A DNA stretch of 64,000 nt from Solimonas sp036405815 (GTDB taxonomy: Bacteria; Pseudomonadota; Gammaproteobacteria; Nevskiales; Nevskiaceae): the NCBI GenBank assembly GCA_036405815.1, contig DASWWX010000019.1:22685-86684 (forward strand), written 5' to 3'. Shown here piece by piece: positions 34,533 through 42,672 of this stretch. Position 1 is the stretch's first letter. Each line of letters opens with the position of its first letter. The notes under the pieces are model-generated. The model made no database searches. It saw only the letters and a program-made list of their open reading frames with translations, and was not told where the DNA came from. Both the position numbers and the translations under genes were made by a program.

Positions 34533-35577
34533 CTAATTGGCGTTAGCGCAGGAAGTCGACGTGCCGTAAGGACTGGGATCTCCCGGCGGATTGCCCTCCT
34601 CGAAATCCTCCGCAGAGATCGGCAGCACAAAATTACGGACCTCCAGACTCTCCGAACCGTCGACGGAGGCAGTCGCCGAAAGCTCTACCAGAACCCAATT
34701 ACCTCGATCCTGCGGATAGACGATGCCGAACTCCGCGATGCCGTTTGCGTCCAGCGGCACCGTTTCCGGAACCGTCGCAATGTTGCCCGGATCGAGTATG
34801 AAGTTGAGGTTATCGTCCTCGCCCGGATCAAGGATCCCATTACTGTTCGCGTCCTCGCTGCGGCAGCCGAACTCACGTGCGCCCAGCAGCGGATCGGGAA
34901 CTGCAGGCGGCCGCGGGACTCGATAGACAATACCGAGTTCACCCGTAATTGGATCCTCGGCGTAGAAGCCCTTCTGGTATTCAAGCGGCCGTATCTTCAA
35001 CCGGAAGACCGTGGAGGGCGGCGCCGGATTGCCCGCCGCATCGGTGATGATCGCCGTATAGGGCAGTCGGTAGGTGGTCGTGCTGTTCTCGAAGATCTCG
35101 TTACCGGTGCCCAGGGTGATGCGCAGCGCCGTGCCACCCACCGTCAGCGAGGTCGTGCTGTTCGGCACCCCCGCGACCCTCGCCGTGATGCGGACGCCAT
35201 TGGTGGCGCTGGACGTCGACGAAGAGCGGTAAGTCACGCTGACCGCACCCTGCGAGTTGGTGAGGCCGGTAGCCGCCGACAGCGAACCGCCCGTCGGGTC
35301 CGAGAGCGTGAAATCCACCCGGGCATTCTTGACCAGATTGTTCTGCGCATCACGCACAACCGCGCGGATAGTGCTCGAACTGTTCAGTCCGATCTTGGCG
35401 GGTTCCGCCTGCACGTTCACGCTGGCCGGGTTGATCGCAACAAACTCACCGCGCAAGGTCGCGGAGACTCCGCCTTTGCCGGGTGCCACCGCGGTGATCA
35501 GGAACTCACCGGCCCCATCGGCCCCATTGGACTGAATAGTGAAGGGCAACTGCCCTGCCGTAGGTCCGGGGGGGGGC
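34533..35577 (-). pseudogene. C-terminal part of the frame-split Ig-repeat lipoprotein
   Basis: This open frame (about 340 residues) continues the Ig-repeat protein whose N-terminal part is encoded just upstream in another frame. It begins mid-domain (PFTIQSNGADGAGEFLITAV), and no ribosome site or proper start is seen; a TTG at 35547-35549 is only a formal start. It contains another Big-1-like domain (STIRAVVRDAQNNLVKNARV, DFTLSDPTGGSLSAATG). A C-terminal region has a calcium-loop-like DANSNGILDPGEDDNLNF. The coding character is undiminished, so the split is recent, an error or a reversible switch. With one G removed from the tract at 35568-35576 the two parts form one 1074-residue protein. 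Confidence 0.72.
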
Positions 35578-37758
35578 GGTCACGCCGCTGGCGGCCGACA
35601 ACATGCCGCGTGTTGTGCTGAGCTGCAGCGTCTCGCCACTCACGGCCACGCCGTTCTCGCGCAGCGTTGCCACCACGTTCGCCACCGTACCGAAGTTGAA
35701 CTCCGTAGGGGTCCCCGGGTTGAAGGCAAGCGTCAGCGTGACGCCACCGATACGAATCGTGGGGGTCTGGGCACTCACACCAATGGCGGTCGCCGTCAGG
35801 CGCTCATCGCCATTGGCGGTCGGCAGATACGTGAAGGTGGCGACGCCTTGAGCATTGGAGTTGACCGTGGCCGATCCGCTGCTGCCGTTGATCGTCCCCA
35901 GCAACGCCGTCGACGACAAGGTGACGGGTCGATTGGCAACCACTGCGTTCCCGGAATCGCGCACCGAAACGACAATGGTTTCAGCGACGCCGACGCTAGC
36001 GGCCTGCGGGGCGTTGATCGTGACCTGGCTACCGACCACCTGAACCGACACGGTCCCCGAGGACGCGCCGGACTGGGCACGTACCGTAATCGGCCGCACC
36101 GTGGGATCGCCGCCGGTCGACAGCAGGGCCTCGGCCGTACCGGTGACATCCGTAATGCCGCGCGTAACCTGCAATGCGCCGCCACCGCTGACCGTCGAGA
36201 ACTGCACGGCCGCGTTCTGGACCAGCGTATTGTTGCTGTCGCGAACCACGGCGGTAATGCGCACACCGTTTGCCGGCACGCTCACATTGGACTGCAGATC
36301 GGGGCTTGCCGCGAGCACGACCACGCCGGCCGCCTGTTCCACCACGCTGATGGAGCGCGTCGCCTCCAGAATCTGCCCGCCATCGGTGGCCCCCGCCGTC
36401 ACGAGAATGGTTCTGGGCGAGGGATCGCCGCCGGTGGTCAAGACGGCTGTGGCGGTACCCGCTGCATCGGTGACACCGCGGGTCACTTGAATCTGTCCGC
36501 CTTCAGCGATGAACTGCACCTGCACGTTCGGCAGTGGCGTACCGCTGGCATCTCTTAGCGTCGCTGTGAAAACGATACCCTGCGCGGGCGTCTCCGCCCG
36601 CGGCGACAGCTGATCGCTCGTAGAGGTCAGAGTCAGGCTAGCGGCACTGCGGACCTGGATCGCCAGCGGCGACGAATTCACGCCATCGGCACTGGCGGTG
36701 ACGGTGGCCGTTCGGGGCGTGGCGTTGCCGCCGGCCGTGGCAATCGCGGTGGCGCGCCCGGACCCATCGGTCACGGCTTGCGTCACCTGCAGGACGACAC
36801 CGGAGGCCGAAAAGGTCACCGGCACGCCGACGAGCGCCTGCCCGTTGGGTCCCGCCACGGTAGCGGTAACAGTAATGCCCTGATCCGGGCTATTCGCCGT
36901 GGGCGACAGGACGTTCCGGTTCGCCGACAGGCCGACGCTGGTGGCCGTCTGTGTGGAACGGACCTGGATCGTGACGGGAACGCTTTCGGCGCCGCCCGAC
37001 CCATCCGTCAGGTTCGTCACCTGCGCGGTGATGACAATCGAGCGTGGCGAGGGGTCGCCTCCAGTGGTGAGCACGGCCTGAATCTGTCCAGCACCGTTCG
37101 TACGCCCTTCACTCGGACTGATTAGACCACCGCTGGTGGAAGCCTGATTGAAGTTGACGCGGACGTTCGACGCCGGAGTGCCATCCGGATTACGCACCGT
37201 GGCTGTCAGAGTCACACCAGCCGCTGTGGAATCGGCGTTGGGATCCAGTCGATTGGAGCTGGCGGCCAAGGAAACGTTGGGTACGGCGCTCACGGAATTC
37301 GGATCCACCACAGCGATGCTGCGCAATTCACTCTGCGCGGAGCCCGCCCTTGCGCGCACCTCGATAGAGCGCGGAAAGCTTGCGTTGCCACCGGTGGTCA
37401 GGATGGCCGTCGCGGTGCCATCGGCCCCTGTCGTTCCGGAGCTGATGATCAGCGCCCCAGCGCCGGATACCACCGAGAACGTCACCGGCGCATTGGACAC
37501 CGCAATCCCGTTGCGATCGGTCACAATGGCCGTCAGCGTCGCGCCTTCGGTCGCAGTATCCGCGTCCGCCGACAGTTGCTGGCGATTGCTCAGCAACACC
37601 ACGGAGGCCGGCGTCGAGGAGGGCCCCGTCGTGCCCCCGCCTCCACCGCCAAGTCCGCCGCCACCACCATCACCCAGCGTGGCGCCGCCACCGCAGGCCG
37701 ACAGAACGAGCGCAGCCGCCAGCGATAGCACAGACTTGAACGTACGCATGAATCGCAT
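35506..37758 (-). CDS. Ig-like (Big-1/invasin-type) repeat lipoprotein, N-terminal part, prematurely ended by a frameshift
   Basis: This is a surface-type lipoprotein. The signal peptide MRTFKSVLSLAAALVLSAC carries a lipobox Cys, and a glycine-rich linker (GGGGGLGGGGGGTTGPSS) follows. About seven Ig-like Big-1 domains of 95-105 residues come next, each with the pattern TLTAxVxDxxGxxxxNxxVxF then TDxxGxATAxLTTGGDPSPR. The starts at 37756-37758 (MRFMRT) and 37747-37749 are both possible. The final about 22 residues (APPRTYGRAVALHYSVQW type) are out of pattern because of a 9-G run at 35568-35576. The continuation lies in the -1/+2 frame downstream. Adhesion is a reasonable guess for the intact protein. 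Confidence 0.82.
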   Translation of the reverse strand: MRFMRTFKSVLSLAAALVLSACGGGATLGDGGGGGLGGGGGGTTGPSSTPASVVLLSNRQQLSADADTATEGATLTAIVTDRNGIAVSNAPVTFSVVSGAGALIISSGTTGADGTATAILTTGGNASFPRSIEVRARAGSAQSELRSIAVVDPNSVSAVPNVSLAASSNRLDPNADSTAAGVTLTATVRNPDGTPASNVRVNFNQASTSGGLISPSEGRTNGAGQIQAVLTTGGDPSPRSIVITAQVTNLTDGSGGAESVPVTIQVRSTQTATSVGLSANRNVLSPTANSPDQGITVTATVAGPNGQALVGVPVTFSASGVVLQVTQAVTDGSGRATAIATAGGNATPRTATVTASADGVNSSPLAIQVRSAASLTLTSTSDQLSPRAETPAQGIVFTATLRDASGTPLPNVQVQFIAEGGQIQVTRGVTDAAGTATAVLTTGGDPSPRTILVTAGATDGGQILEATRSISVVEQAAGVVVLAASPDLQSNVSVPANGVRITAVVRDSNNTLVQNAAVQFSTVSGGGALQVTRGITDVTGTAEALLSTGGDPTVRPITVRAQSGASSGTVSVQVVGSQVTINAPQAASVGVAETIVVSVRDSGNAVVANRPVTLSSTALLGTINGSSGSATVNSNAQGVATFTYLPTANGDERLTATAIGVSAQTPTIRIGGVTLTLAFNPGTPTEFNFGTVANVVATLRENGVAVSGETLQLSTTRGMLSAASGVTAPPRTYGRAVALHYSVQWGRWGR
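35568..35576 (-). repeat. 9-G homopolymer at the frameshift junction
   Basis: Nine consecutive G (C on the coding strand) sit inside the Ig-repeat gene exactly where its two frames meet. Eight would join the reading frames as GVTAPPGPTAGQLPF. Such tracts are classic sites for slipped-strand changes and also for assembly or sequencing errors. Confidence 0.85.
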
Positions 37759-37894
37759 CCCCCGCCGCAGCGACCTGCAGCCATAGACAGTGCTCTGGAT
37801 GCTATCCCGGAAATCCAGCAAAAACAAGAAAATCGAACGATAAGTCAATGCTTATTCGAAGATCAGGGCCCGGCCTGCCGCCACGGTCCTTTGC

Positions 37895-37970
37895 TGGTGC
37901 CCTTGGCAGGAATCGAACCTGCGACCTACCGCTTAGGAGGCGGTCGCTCTATCCACTGAGCTACAAGGGC
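37895..37970 (-). tRNA. tRNA-Arg (anticodon CCT)
   Basis: The minus strand gives a 76-nt cloverleaf with a 7-bp acceptor stem (GCCCTTG with CAAGGGC), a D arm with AGCTCAGTGGATAGAGC, an anticodon loop C-T-C-C-T-A-A (anticodon CCT), and a T arm with GGTTCGATTCC. CCA is encoded. It decodes AGG, a rare arginine codon in this GC-rich genome. It lies 35 bp upstream of the ABC transporter stop side, on the same strand. Confidence 0.96.
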
Positions 37971-38005
37971 GTGCGCGGGCCGCGGATGATACGGGCGACG
38001 CCCGT

Positions 38006-38770
38006 CTATTTCAGCACCTGCCCCAGGAACGCCCGCAGGCGCTCGTTGTCAGGATTGCCGAAAAACCGTTGCGGTTCCGCGGCATAGGCCAGTTCGCCGG
38101 ACTCCATGAACAGCACGCGGTCGGCCACCGCGCGCGCGAAGCCCATCTCATGCGTGACCACGCACATGGTCATCCCCTCGGCGGCGAGCGCCTTCATGAC
38201 GTCGAGCACTTCGTTGACCTTTTCAGGATCGAGTGCGCTGGTGGGCTCGTCGAACAGCATGACCTCGGGTTGCATCGCCAATGCACGTGCGATGGCAACG
38301 CGCTGCTGCTGACCGCCGGACAGCTGGGCCGGATAAGACGCCGCCTTGTCGCTCAGGCCCACCTTGGCCAGCAGTCGCTCGGCGCGCGCACTCGCGTCGG
38401 CTTCGGCGACACCCGCGACCTTGCGGGGCGCGAGCGTCAGGTTCTCCAGCACGGTGCGATGCGGAAACAGATTGAAGGCCTGGAACACCATGCCGACACG
38501 CGCGCGCAGGCGGTTGAGGTTCGCGCCTGGATCGTGCACGGCGTGCCCGAGCACGCGCACCCCGCCATCGCTGATCGTCTCCAGCGCGTTCAGCGTCCGC
38601 AGCAGCGTGGATTTGCCGGAACCGCTGGGGCCGACGATGCAGACCACCTCGCCTCGTCGCACCTGCAGCGAAACACCACGCAGCGCCTCGACACCGTTGG
38701 CGTAACGCTTGCAGACACCTCGGGCGTCGATCAGCACGTCGCCATCGGCATCGAGCGTCGTCTCAGTCAT
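38006..38770 (-). CDS. polar amino-acid ABC transporter ATP-binding protein
   Basis: This is the ATPase of a HisP/GlnQ/ArtP-type importer. The 254-residue protein has Walker A GPSGSGKSTLLRTLN, Q-loop MVFQAFNLFPHRTVLENLTL, signature LSGGQQQRVAIARALAMQP, Walker B VMLFDEPTSALDPE and the switch His in VVTHEMGFARAV. It is slightly longer than usual at the N-terminus (MTETTLDADGDV). It overlaps the permease stop by 8 bp and completes a permease-ATPase-binding protein trio adjoining the arginine catabolic cluster. Confidence 0.92.
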   Translation of the reverse strand: MTETTLDADGDVLIDARGVCKRYANGVEALRGVSLQVRRGEVVCIVGPSGSGKSTLLRTLNALETISDGGVRVLGHAVHDPGANLNRLRARVGMVFQAFNLFPHRTVLENLTLAPRKVAGVAEADASARAERLLAKVGLSDKAASYPAQLSGGQQQRVAIARALAMQPEVMLFDEPTSALDPEKVNEVLDVMKALAAEGMTMCVVTHEMGFARAVADRVLFMESGELAYAAEPQRFFGNPDNERLRAFLGQVLK

Positions 38771-39710
38771 GCGCCAACCTCTTCTCCAGGCGCCGCACCC
38801 ACAGCGACAAGGCGCCGGTCAGCAGCAGATACATCGCCGCGACGGTGAACCAGACCTCGAAGGGGCTGAACGTGGAACTCACCACCTCGCGGCCCGCCTT
38901 GGTCAGATCGGTCAGCGCCATGATCGAAACCAGCGAGGAGTCCTTGATCAGATTGATGAACTGTCCGGCCAGCGGCGGCAGCGCCTTCTTGAACGCCTGC
39001 GGCAGAATGACTTCGCGCATCGCCTGGACATACGACATGCCAAGGCTGCGGGCCGCCTCCATCTGCCCGCGCGGCACCGCCTCGATGCCGGCGCGCACGA
39101 TTTCGGCGACGTAGGCCCCCGTGAACACCGACAGCGCCGCCACGCCCGCGGCAAAGGCGGAGAGATTCAGCACCGTGCCAACGAAGAAGTAGAAGATGAA
39201 GATCTGCACCAGCAGCGGCGTACCGCGCACGATCTCGACATAGGTCGCCGCCAGCGCGCGGGCCGCGGGGTTGTGCGCAACACGGCCCAGCCCGGCGACC
39301 ACGCCGAAAACGAGGGCGAAGACCAGGGACGCTGCCGAAATCTTCAGCGTCAGCCAAAGCCCCAGGATCAACGGGCCCAGCTTCCACCCCGGCGTGCGCG
39401 CCAGAATGTCGTTCTGGAATACGAGGTCGCCGTCACCGGCCAAGGCCTGCGCATAGTCGCGATAGGTCTGCTGCCGGCCACCGTTAAGTTCGCTGAGCGT
39501 CAACGTCGCACCGTCGCGGGTCAACGCAACGAAGCCGTCGAACGGCGCCAGGATCTCGTCGCCTTCGTTACTGACGAGATACTGGGGGATGCGCTCCCAG
39601 TGCCAGTTGTAGTCGATGCGCTTGGCGGCGAAATAGACCGCGCCCGCGAACATCGCCAGCACCAGCCCATAGACGCCGTACCACAGCCCGTTTCGGGCGC
39701 CGGTGCTCAC
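38763..39710 (-). CDS. polar amino-acid ABC transporter permease
   Basis: This is the membrane permease of the ABC importer. I chose the GTG at 39708-39710, which gives 315 residues and lies 28 bp after the binding-protein stop with AGGA in front. A longer frame starts inside the binding-protein gene and is unlikely. The first helix (GLWYGVYGLVLAMFAGAVYF) and a periplasmic loop precede the core with LGLWLTLKISAASLVFALVF. The EAA loop is GQMEAARSLGMSYVQAMREV ILP (listed as EAARSLGMSYVQAMREVILP). The family is HisM/GlnP. The about 110-residue N-terminal extension is typical of AapM/GltJ-like permeases. Confidence 0.88.
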   Translation of the reverse strand: MSTGARNGLWYGVYGLVLAMFAGAVYFAAKRIDYNWHWERIPQYLVSNEGDEILAPFDGFVALTRDGATLTLSELNGGRQQTYRDYAQALAGDGDLVFQNDILARTPGWKLGPLILGLWLTLKISAASLVFALVFGVVAGLGRVAHNPAARALAATYVEIVRGTPLLVQIFIFYFFVGTVLNLSAFAAGVAALSVFTGAYVAEIVRAGIEAVPRGQMEAARSLGMSYVQAMREVILPQAFKKALPPLAGQFINLIKDSSLVSIMALTDLTKAGREVVSSTFSPFEVWFTVAAMYLLLTGALSLWVRRLEKRLAHD

Positions 39711-39738
39711 TCGGCCATTCCTGTCGATCGGACGAGGA

Positions 39739-40527
39739 TCACTGCACGTTCTGCAGCCAGGCGCTGCCTTCGAACCACTTGCGATACAGCGCGTCATAAA
39801 TGCCGTCGCGCTTGATCTGTGCCAGGAAGTTGTTCATCCAGTTGAGCATGTCCGGATCGCCCTTGCGCACCGCCCACGCCAGCGCCTCCTGCGTGAAGGG
39901 CTCCTTCAGGTGCACGATGCGATCGGCATGCTGCGCGGCGTAAACCGCGTTGAACGGCAGATCGTAAACAAAAGCATCGGCGCGCCCATTGCGCACTTCC
40001 ATCGCCGCATCGGCTTCCGACTCGAACTGCTTGAGCCGCGCATTGGGGAAGAACTTTCGCGCAGCGATGTCACCGGTCGTCCCCAACTTGGCAACGATCA
40101 GATACCGCGGATCGTTGAGCTGATCGTAGCGCTGCACGGTCGTGGCGTGCTTGGGCTGCATCAGAACGGTCTGCCCGATCATCACGTAGGGATCGCAGAA
40201 GTTGACCTTGAGATTGCGCTCGGGCGTGATCGTCATGCCGCCCATCAGCAGATCGAACTTGCCGGTCAGCAAGGCGGGGATGATGCCGTCCCATTGCGTG
40301 TTGACCAATGTCAGCTTCACGCCCATGTAGCGCGCCATCAGCCGCGCCAGGTCAACGTCGAAGCCGATGATATTGCCCTTCTTGTCGAGCATCTCGAAGG
40401 GCATGTAGCCCGCCTCCAGACCCACGCGCAACTCGCCACGCTTGATGATCTGGTCGAGCGTGGAGGTTTGCGCCGCGGCCGGCAGGCACAGCAGCAGCGC
40501 GCAGAGCGCGCCCAGGATTCTCCTCAT
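39739..40527 (-). CDS. periplasmic polar amino-acid binding protein
   Basis: This is the SBP_bac_3 solute-binding protein of the ABC importer. The 262-residue product has a signal peptide (MRRILGALCALLLCLPAAAQ) and the opening TLDQIIKRGELRVGLEAGYM, followed by PFEMLDKKGNIIGFDVDLA. The ligand site has MGGMTITPERNLKVNF and VAKLGTTGDIAARKFFPNAR, with DAFVYDLPFNAVYAA further on. Arginine/lysine or acidic amino acids are possible ligands; the AST genes beyond the divergent gap favour arginine, but this is inference. Its start faces the M20 hydrolase gene across 56 bp. Confidence 0.9.
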   Translation of the reverse strand: MRRILGALCALLLCLPAAAQTSTLDQIIKRGELRVGLEAGYMPFEMLDKKGNIIGFDVDLARLMARYMGVKLTLVNTQWDGIIPALLTGKFDLLMGGMTITPERNLKVNFCDPYVMIGQTVLMQPKHATTVQRYDQLNDPRYLIVAKLGTTGDIAARKFFPNARLKQFESEADAAMEVRNGRADAFVYDLPFNAVYAAQHADRIVHLKEPFTQEALAWAVRKGDPDMLNWMNNFLAQIKRDGIYDALYRKWFEGSAWLQNVQ

Positions 40528-40550
40528 GCGCAGAACCGATCCGGGACTAG

Positions 40551-40562
40551 AATGAATTCATT
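40551..40562. promoter_or_regulatory. perfect AT-rich palindrome between divergent transporter and M20 hydrolase genes
   Basis: AATGAATTCATT is a perfect 12-bp palindrome in the 56-bp divergent gap. The TGAAT/ATTCA arms resemble half of an ArgR box (consensus TGAAT-N4-ATTCA), but the arms abut instead of having the usual spacer. It could be an operator for an arginine-responsive regulator. TAGAAT at 40548-40553 may be a -10 overlapping it. Confidence 0.4.
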
Positions 40563-40583
40563 ACAACAGATTCCGGCGAGCCG

Positions 40584-41798
40584 ATGCGAGAGGCGTTTCA
40601 ACCTCACCTGGACTGGATCGCGACGCAGGCCGAACACCTGCGACCGACGTTGCTGCGCCTGAGCAACATCAATTCCGGCAGCTTCAACGTCGGCGGTGTG
40701 CGCACGGTGGCGGAGCACGTGGCCGCGCTGTACGAGCCCCTGTCGCCGCAGATCGAGTGGCTGACGGTCGCGCCATACCGTGCCAGCGCCGATGACGGCA
40801 GCCGGCGCGAGCGTCCGCTGGGACCGGCGCTGCGCCTGCGCATGCACGCCGATGCGCCGCTGCAGGTCTTTGTCGGCGGACACCTGGATACGGTGTTCGG
40901 CATCGAGCATCCCTTTCAGAACGCCAGGGAACTGGATGCCGATACGCTGGCCGGTCCCGGCGTCGCCGATTTGAAGGGCGGCCTGCTGGTGATGTGGCTG
41001 GCGTTGATGGCACTGGAACGCAGCCCCTGGCGCGGGCGTATCGGCTGGGAAGTGTTGCTGAATCCAGACGAGGAGATCGGCAGCGCCGGCTCGGCGCCAC
41101 TGCTGCGCGAGGCCGCGCAGCGCAATCACCTGGGCCTGATCTACGAACCGGCCCTCCCGGACGGCAGCCTCGCCTCGGCTCGCAAGGGCAGCGGCAACTT
41201 CGAACTGATCGTGCATGGACGTGCTGCGCATGCGGGGCGCAATCCCGAACAGGGCCGCAATGCCATCGTCGCTACCGCCACCCTCATCGAGGCGGTACAG
41301 GCGCTCAATGGCCGACGGCCGGGGCTGACGATCAATCCGGGTTACGTCCGCGGTGGCGGCCCGCTCAACGTGGTCCCGGACCGCTGCATCTTCAAATTCA
41401 ATGTGCGCACCACACAGGCCGACGATGAAGCTTGGCTGCTCGACCGCCTGGAACAGATCCGACAATCAGCCCCCCAGGACGGCTTTCGCTACGAACTGCG
41501 CGGTGGGTTCTCACGCCCGCCCAAGCCCATCAGCCCGCCGATGCAGCGTTTGATGGATTGGATCAGCGACTGCGGCCGGGAGCTAGGCACTGACATCCGC
41601 TATCAAGCAACGGGCGGCTGCTGCGACGGCAACAATCTCGCTGCCTATGGCCTGGCAAACCTCGATAACCTTGGCGTGGTCGGTCGTGACATCCACTCCG
41701 ATCAGGAGACGATGCGCTACTCCAGCCTCGCCGAGCGCGCCCAAGTTTCTGCACTCCTACTAATGAAGATGGCCTCGAGACAACTGCAATGGGTATGA
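40584..41798 (+). CDS. M20-family metallohydrolase/deacylase at the head of the AST cluster
   Basis: This is a di-zinc M20 peptidase (CPG2/ArgE/DapE type) of 404 residues. Metal-binding and catalytic motifs are VGGHLDTVFG, GPGVADLKGGLLVMW, LLNPDEEIGSAG, LIYEPALPD and VGRDIHSDQE. A dimerisation domain carries FELIVHGRAAHAGRNPEQGR. It is the first gene of a plus-strand run ending in astA-astD-astB, yet no astE (M14 succinylglutamate desuccinylase) is present in the window. A role in cleaving succinylglutamate or a related N-acyl amino acid is plausible by context only. Alternatives are acetylornithine or carboxypeptidase G2-like activity. Confidence 0.82.
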   Translation: MREAFQPHLDWIATQAEHLRPTLLRLSNINSGSFNVGGVRTVAEHVAALYEPLSPQIEWLTVAPYRASADDGSRRERPLGPALRLRMHADAPLQVFVGGHLDTVFGIEHPFQNARELDADTLAGPGVADLKGGLLVMWLALMALERSPWRGRIGWEVLLNPDEEIGSAGSAPLLREAAQRNHLGLIYEPALPDGSLASARKGSGNFELIVHGRAAHAGRNPEQGRNAIVATATLIEAVQALNGRRPGLTINPGYVRGGGPLNVVPDRCIFKFNVRTTQADDEAWLLDRLEQIRQSAPQDGFRYELRGGFSRPPKPISPPMQRLMDWISDCGRELGTDIRYQATGGCCDGNNLAAYGLANLDNLGVVGRDIHSDQETMRYSSLAERAQVSALLLMKMASRQLQWV

Positions 41799-42652
41799 CG
41801 ATGAAGCGTCATGTTCTGAAAAGATTCATCTGGCCGGCAGCCGTTATCGCGATGCTGGCCCTTGTCGCCTGCAACAAACCCGACACTGGAATAAGTACAG
41901 CGCCCGAAGCCGGTCGTGTGGCCGCTTCCGAACCCGATCGCAGCGCCGTACCGCTCGACTATCGCGTCAGACAATTGTCAGGCGTTCGCAGCTCGCAACG
42001 CGGTATCGCCGGCGAAGATATCGGCGCGAGCCTGAGCTACCCCGAGTTCGGTGACGTGGCATTGGATGGCCAGATCGAGAACTGGATCGCCAGCCGCTGT
42101 CCGGCTGATCGAGACTCCATCAGCACCGCCACCCCGGAAGGCTGCATGAATCAAGTGCTCGACGACTGTCTGATGGCAGCGACCAGCGCAGCGGAAAGCG
42201 AACCATTCCGATGCACGTTCGGCGTCAAGGTTGATGTAATCCTCAACGAACGCGGGCTGCTCAGCCTTGCTTACGTCGCCAGCCGGCATTCCAGCGTTGC
42301 TGCGAGTCAGTCGGAGCTTCGTTACTTCAACTATGACGTCGAGAACCGGCAGACGCTTCAAATCGGCGATCTCATCAATCGCGTGCCGGAACTGGACGAG
42401 CGACTCAGCTCCGGCCTGCGCAAGCAGCATGGTCTGCAACCGAATCAGAGCCTGGCCGATGCCGGCTTTTTCCGGACCGAGGTGTCCGCGCCGGGCGACG
42501 TGCTGATCGAATCCCAGGGACTGCGCTTTGCGTGGCAAAGCCGTGAGATCGGCCCCTCTTCTCTGGGCGAACCCACTCTGCTGCTGCCGTGGGGCGCCGT
42601 CGAAGATCTGATGACGGCTGCCAGCCCCGCACGCCGGCTCATCGAGCCCTGA
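41795..42652 (+). CDS. lipoprotein with a DUF3298/RsiV-like C-terminal domain
   Basis: This 285-residue lipoprotein (MTMKRHVLKRF, lipobox ALVAC) sits between the M20 hydrolase and astA. Its ATG at 41795 overlaps the hydrolase stop (ATGA); ATGs at 41789 and 41801 are alternatives. The C-terminal half (residues about 150-285) fits DUF3298: YFNYDVENRQTLQIGDLINR, then LRFAWQSREIGPSSLGEPTL and LLPWGAVEDLM. Two Cys pairs in the middle (RCPADRDS, GCMNQVLDDC, RCTFG) may form disulphides. DUF3298 occurs in RsiV-type lysozyme sensors and in unrelated exported proteins. A role in amino-acid catabolism is not supported. Confidence 0.68.
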   Translation: MTMKRHVLKRFIWPAAVIAMLALVACNKPDTGISTAPEAGRVAASEPDRSAVPLDYRVRQLSGVRSSQRGIAGEDIGASLSYPEFGDVALDGQIENWIASRCPADRDSISTATPEGCMNQVLDDCLMAATSAAESEPFRCTFGVKVDVILNERGLLSLAYVASRHSSVAASQSELRYFNYDVENRQTLQIGDLINRVPELDERLSSGLRKQHGLQPNQSLADAGFFRTEVSAPGDVLIESQGLRFAWQSREIGPSSLGEPTLLLPWGAVEDLMTAASPARRLIEP

Positions 42653-42672
42653 ACGACGCAAAGATCTTCGTC

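Noticed and set aside
37895..37970. tRNA-Arg(CCT) as an attachment site of a genomic island
   Set aside because: No integrase, no direct repeat of the tRNA end and no mobile genes were found on either side.
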